Source: Gonocerus acuteangulatus
Taxonomy: Eukaryota > Arthropoda > Insecta > Hemiptera > Coreidae
Assembly: GCA_946811695.1 (NCBI GenBank)
Contig: OX328126.1
Span: 1,468,009 to 1,532,008 of the forward strand
DNA: 64,000 nt
Direction: 5' to 3'
Shown one piece after another: positions 33,600-48,939 of this stretch; within the stretch, counting starts at the first letter, position 1; every line of letters starts with the position of its first letter. The translations under genes and the position numbers were made by a program. Under the pieces are notes generated by a model. That model did no database searches. It was not told the origin of the DNA and saw only the letters and a list, made by a program, of their open reading frames with translations.

Positions 33600-36500
33600 A
33601 GGATAAAGCTGGGCTATAAAATAGTGACTATAGACAATTATTATTCAATTAGACTTTGCTTCAAATGTAACAAGTTTCATCATAAGCAATCAGAGTGTCG
33701 GAGTGAAACAGTGTGTCCATTGTGTAGTGAATGGAATGAACAGGAAAACACTCTTAAATAATAGGATAATGCTGGGCTATAAAATAGTGGCTATAGACAA
33801 TTATTATTCAATTAGACGTTGCTTCAAATGTAACAAGTTTCATCATAAGCAGTCAGAGTGTCGGAGTGAAACAGTGTGCCCATTGTGTAGTGAATGGAAT
33901 GAACAGGAAAACACTCTTAAATAATAGGATAAAGCTGGGCTATAAAATAGTGGCTATAGACAATTATTATTCAATTAGACGTTGCTTCAAATGTAACAAG
34001 TTTCATCATAAGCAATCAGAGTGTCGGAGTGAAACAGTGTGCCCATTGTGTAGTGAATGGAATGAAGAGGAAAACACTCTTAAATAATAGGATAAAGCTG
34101 GGCTATAAAATAGTGACTATAGACAATTATTATTCAATTAGACGTTGCTTCAAATGTAACAAGTTTCATCATAAGCAATCAGAGTGTCGGAGTGAAACAG
34201 TGTGTCCATTGTGTAGTGAATGGAATGAAGAGGAAAACACTCTTAAATAATAGGATAAAGCTGGGCTATAAAATAGTGGCTATAGACAATTATTATTCAA
34301 TTAGAAGTTGCTTCAAATGTAACAAGTTTCATCATAAGCAATCAGAGTGTCGGAGTGAAACAGTGTGTCCATTGTGTAGTGAATGGAATGAAGAGGAAAA
34401 CACTCTTAAATAATAGGATAAAGCTGGGCTATAAAATAGTGGCTATAGACAATTATTATTCAATTAGACGTTGCTTCAAATGTAACAAGTTTCATCATAA
34501 GCAATCAGAGTGTCGGAGTGAAACAGTGTGTCCATTGTGTAGTGAATGGAATGAAGAGGAAAACACTCTTAAATAATAGGATAAAGCTGGGCTATAAAAT
34601 AGTGGCTATAGACAATTATTATTCAATTAGACGTTGCTTCAAATGTAACAAGTTTCATCATAAGCAATCAGAGTGTCGGAGTGAAACAGTGTGTCCATTG
34701 CGTAGTGAATGGAATGAACAGGAAAACACTCTTAAATAATAGGATAAAGCTGGGCTATAAAATAGTGACTATAGACAATTATTATTCAATTAGACGTTGC
34801 TTCAAATGTAACAAGTTTCATCATAAGCAATCAGAGTGTCGGAGTGAAACAGTGTGTCCATTGTGTAGTGAATGGAATGAACAGGAAAACACTCTTAAAT
34901 AATAGGATAAAGCTGGGCTATAAAATAGTGGCTATAGACAATTATTATTCAATTAGACGTTGCTTCAAATGTAACAAGTTTCATCATAAGCAATCAGAGT
35001 GTCGGAGTGAAACAGTGTGTCCATTGTGTAGTGAATGGAATGAAGAGGAAAACACTCTTAAATAATAGGATAAAGCTGGGCTATAAAATAGTAGCTATAG
35101 ACAATTATTATTCAATTAGACGTTGCTTCAAATGTAACAAGTTTCATCATAAGCAATCAGAGTGTCGGAGTGAAACAGTGTGCCCATTGTGTAGTGAATG
35201 GAATGAACAGGAAAACACTCTTAAATAATAGGATAAAGCCGGGCTATAAAAAAAAAGCTATAGACAATTATTATTCAATTAGACGTTGCTTCAAATGTAA
35301 CAAGTTTCATCATAAGCAATCAGAGTGTCGGAGTGAAACAGTGTGTCCATTGTGTAGTGTATGGAATGAACAGGAAAACACTCTTAAATAATAGGATAAC
35401 GCTGGGCTATAAAATAGTGGCTATAGACAATTATTATTCAATTAGACGTTGCTTCAAATGTAACAAGTTTCATCATAAGCAATCAGAGTGTCGGAGTGAA
35501 ACAGTGTACCCATTGTGTAGTGAATGGAATGAACAGGAAAACACTCTTAAATAATAGGATAAAGCTGGGCTATAAAATAGTAGCTATAGACAATTATTAT
35601 TCAATTAGACGTTGCTTCAAATGTAACAAGTTTCATCATAAGCAATCAGAGTGTCGGAGTGAAACAGTGTACCCATTGTGTAGTGAATGGAATGAACAGG
35701 AAAACACTCTTAAATAATAGGATAAAGCTGGGCTATAAAATAGTAGCTATAGACAATTATTATTCAATTAGACGTTGCTTCAAATGTAACAAGTTTCATC
35801 ATAAGCAATCAGAGTGTCGGAGTGAAACAGTGTGTCCATTGTGTAGTGAATGGAATGAAGAGGAAAACACTCTTAAATAATAGGATAAAGCTGGGCTATA
35901 AAATAGTAGCTATAGACAATTATTATTCAATTAGACGTTGCTTCAAATGTAACAAGTTTCATCATAAGCAATCAGAGTGTCGGAGTGAAACAGTGTGCCC
36001 ATTGTGTAGTGAATGGAATGAACAGGAAAACACTCTTAAATAATAGGATAAAGCCGGGCTATAAAAAAAAAGCTATAGACAATTATTATTCAATTAGACG
36101 TTGCTTCAAATGTAACAAGTTTCATCATAAGCAATCAGAGTGTCGGAGTGAAACAGTGTGTCCATTGCGTAGTGAATGGAATGAACAGGAAAACACTCTT
36201 AAATAATAGGATAAAGCTGGGCTATAAAATAGTGACTATAGACAATTATTATTCAATTAGACGTTGCTTCAAATGTAACAAGTTTCATCATAAGCAATCA
36301 GAGTGTCGGAGTGAAACAGTGTGTCCATTGTGTAGTGAATGGAATGAACAGGAAAACACTCTTAAATAATAGGATAAAGCTGGGCTATAAAATAGTGGCT
36401 ATAGACAATTATTATTCAATTAGACGTTGCTTCAAATGTAACAAGTTTCATCATAAGCAATCAGAGTGTCGGAGTGAAACAGTGTGTCCATTGTGTAGTG

Positions 36501-39500
36501 AATGGAATGAAGAGGAAAACACTCTTAAATAATAGGATAAAGCTGGGCTATAAAATAGTAGCTATAGACAATTATTATTCAATTAGACGTTGCTTCAAAT
36601 GTAACAAGTTTCATCATAAGCAATCAGAGTGTCGGAGTGAAACAGTGTGCCCATTGTGTAGTGAATGGAATGAACAGGAAAACACTCTTAAATAATAGGA
36701 TAAAGCCGGGCTATAAAAAAAAAGCTATAGACAATTATTATTCAATTAGACGTTGCTTCAAATGTAACAAGTTTCATCATAAGCAATCAGAGTGTCGGAG
36801 TGAAACAGTGTGTCCATTGTGTAGTGTATGGAATGAACAGGAAAACACTCTTAAATAATAGGATAACGCTGGGCTATAAAATAGTGGCTATAGACAATTA
36901 TTATTCAATTAGACGTTGCTTCAAATGTAACAAGTTTCATCATAAGCAATCAGAGTGTCGGAGTGAAACAGTGTACCCATTGTGTAGTGAATGGAATGAA
37001 CAGGAAAACACTCTTAAATAATAGGATAAAGCTGGGCTATAAAATAGTAGCTATAGACAATTATTATTCAATTAGACGTTGCTTCAAATGTAACAAGTTT
37101 CATCATAAGCAATCAGAGTGTCGGAGTGAAACAGTGTGTCCATTGTGTAGTGAATGGAATGAACAGGAAAACACTCTTAAATAATAGGATAAAGCTGGGC
37201 TATAAAATAGTGGCTATAGACAATTATTATTCAATTAGACGTTGCTTCAAATGTAACAAGTTTCATCATAAGCAATCAGAGTGTCGGAGTGAAACAGTGT
37301 GTCCATTGTGTAGTGAATGGAATGAAGAGGAAAACACTTTTAAATAATAGGATAAAGCTGGGCTATAAAATAGTGGCTATTGACAATTATTATTCAATTA
37401 GACGTTGCTTCAAATGTAACAAGTTTCATCAATAGCAATCAGAGTGTCGGAGTGAAACAGTGTGTCCATTGTGTAGTGAATGGAATGAAGAGGAAAACAC
37501 TCTTAAATAATAGGATAAAGCTGGGCTATAAAATAGTGGCTATAGACAATTATTATTCAATTAGACGTTGCTTCAAATGTAACAAGTTTCATCATAAGCA
37601 ATCAGAGTGTCGGAGTGAAACAGTGTGTCCATTGCGTAGTGAATGGAATGAACAGGAAAACACTCTTAAATAATAGGATAAAGCTGGGCTATAAAATAGT
37701 GACTATAGACAATTATTATTCAATTAGACGTTGCTTCAAATGTAACAAGTTTCATCATAAGCAATCAGAGTGTCGGAGTGAAACAGTGTACCCATTGTGT
37801 AGTGAATGGAATGAACAGGAAAACACTCTTAAATAATAGGATAAAGCTGGGCTATAAAATAGTAGCTATAGACAATTATTATTCAATTAGACGTTGCTTC
37901 AAATGTAACAAGTTTCATCATAAGCAATCAGAGTGTCGGAGTGAAACAGTGTGTCCATTGTGTAGTGAATGGAATGAACAGGAAAACACTCTTAAATAAT
38001 AGGATAAAGCTGGGCTATAAAATAGTAGCTATAGACAATTATTATTCAATTAGACGTTGCTTCAAATGTAACAAGTTTCATCATAAGCAATCAGAGTGTC
38101 GGAGTGAAACAGTGTACCCATTGTGTAGTGAATGGAATGAACAGGAAAACACTCTTAAATAATAGGATAAAGCTGGGCTATAAAATAGTAGCTATAGACA
38201 ATTATTATTCAATTAGACGTTGCTTCAAATGTAACAAGTTTCATCATAAGCAATCAGAGTGTCGGAGTGAAACAGTGTGCCCATTGTGTAGTGAATGAAA
38301 TGAACAGGAAAACACTCTTAAATAATAGGATAAAGCTGGGCTATAAAATAGTGGCTATAGACAATTATTATTCAATTAGACGTTGCTTCAAATGTAACAA
38401 GTTTCATCATAAGCAATCAGAGTGTCGGAGTGAAACAGTGTGTCCATTGTGTAGTGAATGGAATGAAGAGGAAAACACTCTTAAATAATAGGATAAAGCT
38501 GGGCTATAAAATAGTGGCTATAGACAATTATTATTCAATTAGACGTTGCTTCAAATGTAACAAGTTTCATCATAAGCAATCAGAGTGTCGGAGTGAAACA
38601 GTGTGTCCATTGCGTAGTGAATGGAATGAAGAGGAAAACACTCTTAAATAATAGGATAAAGCTGGGCTATAAAATAGTGGCTATAGACAATTATTATTCA
38701 ATTAGACGTTGCTTCAAATGTAACAAGTTTCATCATAAGCAATCAGAGTGTCGGAGTGAAACAGTGTGCCCATTGTGTAGTGAATGGAATGAACAGGAAA
38801 ACACTCTTAAATAATAGGATAAAGCTGGGCTATAAAATAGTGGCTATAGACAATTATTATTCAATTAGACGTTGCTTCAAATGTAACAAGTTTCATCATA
38901 AGCAATCACAGTGTCGGAGTGAAACAGTGTGCCCATTGTGTAGTGAATGGAATGAACAGGAAAACACTCTTAAATAATAGGATAAAGCTGGGCTATAAAA
39001 TAGTGGCTATAGACAATTATTATTCAATTAGACGTTGCTTCAAATGTAACAAGTTTCATCATAAGCAATCAGAGTGTCGGAGTGAAACAGTGTGTCCATT
39101 GTGTAGTGAATGGAATGAACAGGAAAACACTCTTAAATAATAGGATAAAGCTGGGCTATAAAATAGTGGCTATAGACAATTATTATTCAATTAGACGTTG
39201 CTTCAAATGTAACAAGTTTCATCATAAGCAATCACAGTGTCGGAGTGAAACAGTGTGCCCATTGTGTAGTGAATGGAATCAAGAGGAAAACACTCTTAAA
39301 TAATAGGATAAAGCTGGGCTATAAAATAGTGGCTATAGACAATTATTATTCAATTAGACGTTGCTTCAAATGTAACAAGTTTCATCATAAGCAATCAGAG
39401 TGTCGCAGTGAAACAGTGTGTCCATTGTGTAGTGAATGGAATGAACAGGAAAACACTCCTAAATAATAGGATAAAGCTGGGCTATAAAATAGTGGCTATA

Positions 39501-41200
39501 GACAATTATTATTCAATTAGACGTTGCTTCAAATGTAACAAGTTTCATCATAAGCAATCAGAGTGTCGGAGTGAAACAGTGTGTCCATTGTGTAGTGAAT
39601 GGAATGAAGAGGAAAACACTCTTAAATAATAGGATAAAGCTGGGCTATAAAATAGTGGCTATAGACAATTATTATTCAATTAGACGTTGCTTCAAATGTA
39701 ACAAGTTTCATCATAAGCAATCAGAGTGTCGGAGTGAAACAGTGTGCCCATTGTGTAGTGAATGGAATGAACAGGAAAACACTCTTAAATAATAGGATAA
39801 AGCTGGGCTATAAAATAGTGGCTATAGACAATTATTATTCAATTAGACGTTGCTTCAAATGTAACAAGTTTCATCATAAGCAATCACAGTGTCGGAGTGA
39901 AACAGTGTGCCCATTGTGTAGTGAATGGAATGAACAGGAAAACACTCTTAAATAATAGGATAAAGCTGGGCTATAAAATAGTGGCTATAGACAATTATTA
40001 TTCAATTAGACGTTGCTTCAAATGTAACAAGTTTCATCATAAGCAATCAGAGTGTCGGAGTGAAACAGTGTGTCCATTGTGTAGTGAATGGAATGAAGAG
40101 GAAAACACTCTTAAATAATAGGATAAAGCTGGGCTATAAAATAGTGGCTATAGACAATTATTATTCAATTAGACGTTGCTTCAAATGTAACAAGTTTCAT
40201 CATAAGCAATCAGAGTGTCGGAGTGAAACAGTGTGTCCATTGTGTAGTGAATGGAATGAACAGGAAAACACTCTTAAATAATAGGATAAAGCTGGGCTAT
40301 AAAATAGTGGCTATAGACAATTATTATTCAATTAGACGTTGCTTCATATGTAACAAGTTTCATCATAAGCAATCAGAGTGTCGGAGTGAAACAGTGTGTC
40401 CATTGTGTAGTGAATGGAATGAAGAGGAAAACACTCTTAAATAATAGGATAAAGCCGGGCTATAAAATAGTAGCTATAGACAATTATTATTCAATTAGAC
40501 GTTGCTTCAAATGTAACAAGTTTCATCATAAGCAATCAGAGTGTCGGAGTGAAACAGTGTGTCCATTGTGTAGTGAATGGAATGAACAGGAAAACACTCT
40601 TAAATAATAGGATAAAGCTGGGCTATAAAATAGTGGCTATTGACAATTATTATTCAATTAGACGTTGCTTCAAATGTAACAAGTTTCATCATAAGCAATC
40701 AGAGTGTCGGAGTGAAACAGTGTGTCCATTGTGTAGTGAATGGAATGAACAGGAAAACACTCTTAAATAATAGGATAAAGCTGGGCTATAAAATAGTAGC
40801 TATAGACAATTATTATTCAATTAGACGTTGCTTCAAATGTAACAAGTTTCATCATAAGCAATCAGAGTGTCGGAGTGAAACAGTGTGTCCATTGTGTAGT
40901 GAATGGAATGAAGAGGAAAACACTCTTAAATAATAGGATAAAGCTGGGCTATAAAATAGTGGCTATAGACAATTATTATTCAATTAGACGTTGTTTCAAA
41001 TGTAACAAGTTTGATCATAAGCAATCAGAGTGTCGGAGTGAAACAGTGTGTCCATTGTGTAGTGAATGGAATGAAGAGGAAAACACTCTTAAATAATAGG
41101 ATAAAGCTGGGCTATAAAATAGTGGCTATAGACAATTATTATTCAATTAGACGTTGCTTCAAATGTAACAAGTTTCATCATAAGCAATCAGAGTGTCGGA
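33600..41200. repeat. Block A, first copy, of a large segmental repeat
   Basis: Its marker units are agactttgc, ggataatgc, agaagttgc, ctataaaaaaaaagc, tagtgtatgg, tgtaccc, gaatgaaatg and tttgatcat. The same order returns at about 52010-59770 with an offset of 18,411 bp, then 18,574 bp after one unit missing here (near 36963). A private change, catcaatagc at about 37428, marks this copy. Confidence 0.82.
35170..38103. repeat. Nested 9-unit (1467-bp) repeat inside block A
   Basis: The pair of units with an A-run (ctataaaaaaaaagc) followed by tagtgtatgg and tgtaccc recurs 1467 bp apart (35170 and 36637; also 53581 and 55048 in the second block A). This duplication happened before block A itself was copied. 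The right limit is approximate. Confidence 0.7.
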
Positions 41201-43156
41201 GTGAAACAGTGTGTCCATTGTGTAGTGAATGGAATGAACAGGAAAACACTCTTAAATAATAGGATAAAGCTGGGCTATAAAATAGTGGCTATAGACAATT
41301 ATTATTCAATTAGACGTTTCTTCAAATGTAACAAGTTTCATCATAAGCAATCACAGTGTCGGAGTGAAACAGTGTGCCCATTGTGTAGTGAATGGAATCA
41401 AGAGGAAAACACTCTTAAATAATAGGATAAAGCTGGGCTATAAAATAGTGGCTATAGACAATTATTATTCAATTAGACGTTGCTTCAAATGTAACAAGTT
41501 TCATCATAAGCAATCAGAGTGTCGCAGTGAAACAGTGTGTCCATTGTGTAGTGAATGGAATGAACAGGAAAACACTCCTAAATAATAGGATAAAGCTGGG
41601 CTATAAAATAGTGGCTATAGACAATTATTATTCAATTAGACGTTGTTTCAAATGTAACAAGTTTCATCATAAGCAATCAGAGTGTCGGAGTGAAACAGTG
41701 TGTCCATTGTGTAGTGAATGGAATGAACAGGAAAACACTCTTAAATAATAGGATAAAGCTGGGCTATAAAATAGTGGCTATAGACAATTATTATTCAATT
41801 AGACGTTGCTTCAAATGTAACAAGTTTCATCATAAGCAATCACAGTGTCGGAGTGAAACAGTGTGCCCATTGTGTAGTGAATGGAATGAAGAGGAAAACA
41901 CTCTTAAATAATAGGATAAAGCTGGGCTATAAAATAGTGGCTATAGACAATTATTATTCAATTAGACGTTGCTTCAAATGTAACAAGTTTCATCATAAGC
42001 AATCAGAGTGTCGGAGTGAAACAGTGTGTCCATTGTGTAGTGAATGGAATGAACAGGAAAACACTCTTAAATAATAGGATAAAGCTGGGCTATAAAATAG
42101 TGGCTATAGACAATTATTATTCAATTAGACGTTGCTTCAAATGTAACAAGTTTCATCATAAGCAATCAGAGTGTCGGAGTGAAACAGTGTGTCCATTGTG
42201 TAGTGAATGGAATGAAGAGGAAAACACTCTTAAATAATAGGATAAAGCTGGGCTATAAAATAGTGGCTATAGACAATTATTATTCAATTAGACGTTGCTT
42301 CAAATGTAACAAGTTTCATCATAAGCAATCAGAGTGTCGGAGTGAAACAGTGTGTCCATTGTGTAGTGAATGGAATCAAGAGGAAAACACTCTTAAATAA
42401 TAGGATAAAGCTGGGCTATAAAATAGTGGCTATAGACAATTATTATTCAATTAGACGTTGCTTCAAATGTAACAAGTTTCATCATAAGCAATCAGAGTGT
42501 CGGAGTGAAACAGTGTGTCCATTGTGTAGTGAATGGAATGAAGAGGAAAACACTCTTAAATAATAGGATAAAGCTGGGCTATAAAATAGTGGCTATAGAC
42601 AATTATTATTCAATTAGACGTTGCTTCAAATGTAACAAGTTTCATCATAAGCAATCAGAGTGTCGGAGTGAAACAGTGTGTCCATTGTGTAGTGAATGGA
42701 ATGAACAGGAAAACACTCTTAAATAATAGGATAAAGCTGGGCTATAAAATAGTGGCTATAGACAATTATTATTCAATTAGACGTTGCTTCAAATGTAACA
42801 AGTTTCATCATAAGCAATCAGAGTGTCGGAGTGAAACAGTGTGTCCATTGTGTAGTGAATGGAATGAAGAGGAAAACACTCTTAAATAATAGGATAAAGC
42901 TGGGCTATAAAATAGTGGCTATAGACAATTATTATTCAATTAGACGTTGCTTCAAATGTAACAAGTTTCATCATAAGCAATCAGAGTGTCGGAGTGAAAC
43001 AGTGTGTCCATTGTGTAGTGAATGGAATGAAGAGGAAAACACTCTTAAATAATAGGATAAAGCTGGGCTATAAAATAGTGGCTATAGACAATTATTATTC
43101 AATTAGACGTTGCCTCAAATGTAACAAGTTTCATCATAAGCAATCAGAGTGTCGGA

Positions 43157-43311
43157 GTGAAACAGTGTGTCCATTGTGTAGTGAATGGAATGAACAGGAA
43201 AACACTCTTAAATAATAGGATAAAGCTGGGCTATAAAATAGTGGCTATAGACAATTATTATTCAATTAGACGTTGCTTCAAATGTAACAAGTTTCATCAT
43301 AAGCAGTCGGA
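43157..43311. repeat. 155-bp deletion unit of the 163-bp satellite
   Basis: Eight bases are missing between ataagca and gtcggagtg, probably by slippage between the short direct repeats around cagagtgtcggag. It accounts for the 8-bp shortfall in the 113-unit offset between the two block A copies. Confidence 0.85.
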
Positions 43312-46300
43312 GTGAAACAGTGTGTCCATTGTGTAGTGAATGGAATCAAGAGGAAAACACTCTTAAATAATAGGATAAAGCTGGGCTATAAAATAGTGAC
43401 TGTAGACAATTATTATTCAATTAGACGTTGCTTCAAATGTAACAAGTTTCATCATAAGCAGTCAGAGTGTCGGAGTGAAACAGTGTGCCCATTGTGTAGT
43501 GAATGGAATGAAGAGGAAAACACTCTTAAATAATAGGATAAAGCTGGGCTATAAAATAGTGGCTATAGACAATTATTATTCAATTAGACGTTGCTTCAAA
43601 TGTAACAAGTTTCATCATAAGCAATCAGAGTGTCGGAGTGAAACAGTGTGTCCATTGTGTAGTGAATGGAATGAACAGGAAAACACTCTTAAATAATAGG
43701 ATAAAACTGGGCTATAAAATAGTGGCTATAGACAATTATTATTCAATTAGACGTTGCTTCAAATGTAACAAGTTTCATCATAAGCAATCAGAGTGTCGGA
43801 GTGAAACAGTGTGTCCATTGTGTAGTGAATGGAATGAAGAGGAAAACACTCTTAAATAATAGGATAAAGCTGGGCTATAAAATAGTGGCTATAGACAATT
43901 ATTATTCAATTAGACGTTGCTTCAAATGTAACAAGTTTCATCATAAGCAATCAGAGTGTCGGAGTGAAACAGTGTGTCCATTGTGTAGTGAATGGAATGA
44001 AGAGGAAAACACTCTTAAATAATAGGATAAAGCTGGGCTATAAAATAGTGGCTATAGACAATTATTATTCAATTAGACGTTGCTTCAAATGTAACAAGTT
44101 TCATCATAAGCAATCAGAGTGTCGGAGTGAAACAGTGTGTCCATTGTGTAGTGAATGGAATGAAGAGGAAAACACTCTTAAATAATAGGATAAAGCTGGG
44201 CTATAAAATAGTGGCTATAGACAATTATTATTCAATTAGACGTTGCTTCAAATGTAACAAGTTTCATCATAAGCAATCAGAGTGTCGGAGTGAAACAGTG
44301 TGTCCATTGTGTAGTGAATGGAATGAACAGGAAAACACTCTTAAATAATAGGATAAAGCTGGGCTATAAAATAGTGGCTATAGACAATTATTATTCAATT
44401 AGACGTTGCTTCAAATGTAACAAGTTTCATCATAAGCAATCAGAGTGTCGGAGTGAAACAGTGTGTCCATTGTGTAGTGAATGGAATGAACAGGAAAACA
44501 CTCTTAAATAATAGGATAAAGCTGGGCTATAAAATACTGGCTATAGACAATTATTATTCAATTAGACGTTGCTTCAAATGTAACAAGTTTCATCATAAGC
44601 AATCAGAGTGTCGGAGTGAAACAGTGTGCCCATTGTGTAGTGAATGGAATGAACAGGAAAACACTCTTAAATAATAGGATAAAGCTGGGCTATAAAATAG
44701 TGACTGTAGACAATTATTATTCAATTAGACGTTGCTTCAAATGTAACAAGTTTTATCATAAGCAGTCAGAGTGTCGGAGTGAAACAGTGTGCCCATTGTG
44801 TAGTGAATGGAATGAAGAGGAAAACACTCTTAAATAATAGGATAAAGCTGGGCTATAAAATAGTGGCTATAGACAATTATTATTCAATTAGACGTTGCTT
44901 CAAATGTAACAAGTTTCATCATAAGCAATCAGAGTGTCGGAGTGAAACAGTGTGTCCATTGTGTAGTGAATGGAATGAACAGGAAAACACTCTTAAATAA
45001 TAGCATAAAGCTGGGCTATAAAATAGTAGCTATAGACAATTATTATTCAATTAGACGTTGCTTCAAATGTAACAAGTTTCATCATAAGCAATCAGAGTGT
45101 CGGAGTGAAACAGTGTGTCCATTGTGTAGTGAATGGAATGAACAGGAAAACACTCTTAAATAATAGGATAAAGCTGGGCTATAAAATAGTGACTGTAGAC
45201 AATTATTATTCAATTAGACGTTGCTTCAAATGTAACAAGTTTCATCATAAGCAGTCAGAGTGTCGGAGTGAAACAGTGTGTCCATTGTGTAGTGAATGGA
45301 ATGAACAGGAAAACACTCTTAAATAAAAGCATAAAGCTGGGCTATAAAATAGGGGCTATAGACAATTATTATTCAATTAGACGTTGCTTCAAATGTAACA
45401 AGTTTCATCATAAGCAATCAGAGTGTCGGAGTGAAACAGTGTGTCCATTGTGTAGTGAATGGAATGAACAGGAAAACACTCTTAAATAATAGGATAAAGC
45501 TGGGCTATAAAATAGTAGCTATAGACAATTATTATTCAATTAGACGTTGCTTCAAATGTAACAAGTTTCATCATAAGCAATCACAGTGTCGGAGTGAAAC
45601 TGTTTGTCCATTGTGTAGTGAATGGAATGAACAGGAAAACACTCTTAAATAATAGGATAAAGCTGGGCTATAAAATAGTGGCTATAGACAATTATTATTC
45701 AATTAGACGTTGCTTCAAATGTAACAAGTTTCATCATAAGCAATCACAGTGTCGGAGTGAAACAGTGTGCCCATTGTGTAGTGAATGGAATGAAGAGGAA
45801 AACACTCTTAAATAATAGGATAAAGCTGGGCTATAAAATAGTGGCTATAGACAATTATTATTCAATTAGACGTTGCTTCAAATGTAACAAGTTTCATCAT
45901 AAGCAATCAGAGTGTCGGAGTGAAACAGTGTGTCCATTGTGTAGTGAATGGAATGAACAGGAAAACACTCTTAAATAATAGGATAAAGCTGGGCTATAAA
46001 ATAGTGGCTATAGACAATTATTATTCAATTAGACGTTGCTTCAAATGTAACAAGTTTCATCATAAGCAATCAGAGTGTCGGAGTGAAACAGTGTGTCCAT
46101 TGTGTAGTGAATGGAATGAAGAGGAAAACACTCTTAAATAATAGGATAAAGCTGGGCTATAAAATAGTGGCTATAGACAATTATTATTCAATTAGACGTT
46201 GCTTCAAATGTAACAAGTTTCATCATAAGCAATCAGAGTGTCGGAGTGAAACAGTGTGTCCATTGTGTAGTGAATGGAATCAAGAGGAAAACACTCTTAA

Positions 46301-48939
46301 ATAATAGGATAAAGCTGGGCTATAAAATAGTGGCTATAGACAATTATTATTCAATTAGACGTTGCTTCAAATGTAACAAGTTTCATCATAAGCAATCAGA
46401 GTGTCGGAGTGAAACAGTGTGTCCATTGTGTAGTGAATGGAATCAAGAGGAAAACACTCTTAAATAATAGGATAAAGCTGGGCTATAAAATAGTGGCTAT
46501 AGACAATTATTATTCAATTAGACGTTGCTTCAAATGTAACAAGTTTCATCATAAGCAATCAGAGTGTCGGAGTGAAACAGTGTGTCCATTGTGTAGTGAA
46601 TGGAATGAAGAGGAAAGCACTCTTAAATAATAGGATTAAGCTGGGCTATAAAATAGTGGCTATAGACAATTATTATTCAATTAGACGTTGCTTCAAATGT
46701 AACAAGTTTCATCATAAGCAATCAGAGTGTCGGAGTGAAACAGTGTGTCCATTGTGTAGTGAATGGAATCAAGAGGAAAACACTCTTAAATAATAGGATA
46801 AAGCTGGGCTATAAAATAGTGGCTATAGACAATTATTATTCAATTAGACGTTGCTTCAAATGTAACAAGTTTCATCATAAGCAATCAGAGTGTCGGAGTG
46901 AAACAGTGTGTCCATTGTGTAGTGAATGGAATGAAGAGGAAAACACTCTTAAATAATAGGATAAAGCTGGGCTATAAAATAGTGGCTATAGACAATTATT
47001 ATTCAATTAGACGTTGCTTCAAATGTAACAAGTTTCATCATAAGCAATCACAGTGTCGGAGTGAAACAGTGTGCCCATTGTGTAGTGAATGGAATGAACA
47101 GGAAAACACTCTTAAATAATAGGATAAAGCTGGGCTATAAAATAGTGGCTATAGACAATTATTATTCAATTAGACGTTGCTTCAAATGTAACAAGTTTCA
47201 TCATAAGCAATCACAGTGTCGGAGTGAAACAGTGTGCCCATTGTGTAGTGAATGGAATGAAGAGGAAAACACTCTTAAATAATAGGATAAAGCTGGGCTA
47301 TAAAATAGTGGCTATAGACAATTATTATTCAATTAGACGTTGCTTCAAATGTAACAAGTTTCATCATAAGCAATCAGAGTGTCGGAGTGAAACAGTGTGT
47401 CCATTGTGTAGTGAATGGAATGAACAGGAAAACACTCTTAAATAATAGGATAAAGCTGGGCTATAAAATAGTGGCTATAGACAATTATTATTCAATTAGA
47501 CGTTGCTTCAAATGTAACAAGTTTCATCATAAGCAATCAGAGTGTCGGAGTGAAACAGTGTGTCCATTGTGTAGTGAATGGAATGAACAGGAAAACACTC
47601 TTAAATAATAGGATAAAGCTGGGCTATAAAATAGTGGCTATAGACAATTATTATTCAATTAGACGTTGCTTCAAATGTAACAAGTTTCATCATAAGCAAT
47701 CAGAGTGTCGGAGTGAAACAGTGTGTCCATTGTGTAGTGAATGGAATCAAGAGGAAAACACTCTTAAATAATAGGATAAAGCTGGGCTATAAAATAGTGG
47801 CTATAGACAATTATTATTCAATTAGACGTTGCTTCAAATGTAACAAGTTTCATCATAAGCAATCAGAGTGTCGGAGTGAAACAGTGTGTCCATTGTGTAG
47901 TGAATGGAATGAAGAGGAAAACACTCTTAAATAATAGGATAAAGCTGGGCTATAAAATAGTGGCTATAGACAATTATTATTCAATTAGACGTTGCTTCAA
48001 ATGTAACAAGTTTCATCATAAGCAATCAGAGTGTCGGAGTGAAACAGTGTGTCCATTGTGTAGTGAATGGAATGAAGAGGAAAACACTCTTAAATAATAG
48101 GATAAAGCTGGGCTATAAAATAGTGGCTATAGACAATTATTATTCAATTAGACGTTGCTTCAAATGTAACAAGTTTCATCATAAGCAATCAGAGTGTCGG
48201 AGTGAAACAGTGTGTCCATTGTGTAGTGAATGGAATGAAGAGGAAAACACTCTTAAATAATAGGATAAAGCTGGGCTATAAAATAGTGGCTATAGACAAT
48301 TATTATTCAATTAGACGTTGCTTCAAATGTAACAAGTTTCATCATAAGCAATCAGAGTGTCGGAGTGAAACAGTGTGTCCATTGTGTAGTGAATGGAATG
48401 AAGAGGAAAACACTCTTAAATAATAGGATAAAGCTGGGCTATAAAATAGTGGCTATAGACAATTATTATTCAATTAGACGTTGCTTCAAATGTAACAAGT
48501 TTCATCATAAGCAATCAGAGTGTCGGAGTGAAACAGTGTGTCCATTGTGTAGTGAATGGAATGAAGAGGAAAACACTCTTAAATAATAGGATAAAGCTGG
48601 GCTATAAAATAGTGGCTATAGACAATTATTATTCAATTAGACGTTGCTTCAAATGTAACAAGTTTCATCATAAGCAATCAGAGTGTCGGAGTGAAACAGT
48701 GTGTCCATTGTGTAGTGAATGGAATGAAGAGGAAAACACTCTTAAATAATAGGATAAAGCTGGGCTATAAAATAGTGGCTATAGACAATTATTATTCAAT
48801 TAGACGTTGCTTCAAATGTAACAAGTTTCATCATAAGCAATCAGAGTGTCGGAGTGAAACAGTGTGTCCATTGTGTAGTGAATGGAATGAAGAGGAAAAC
48901 ACTCTTAAATAATAGGATAAAGCTGGGCTATAAAATAGT

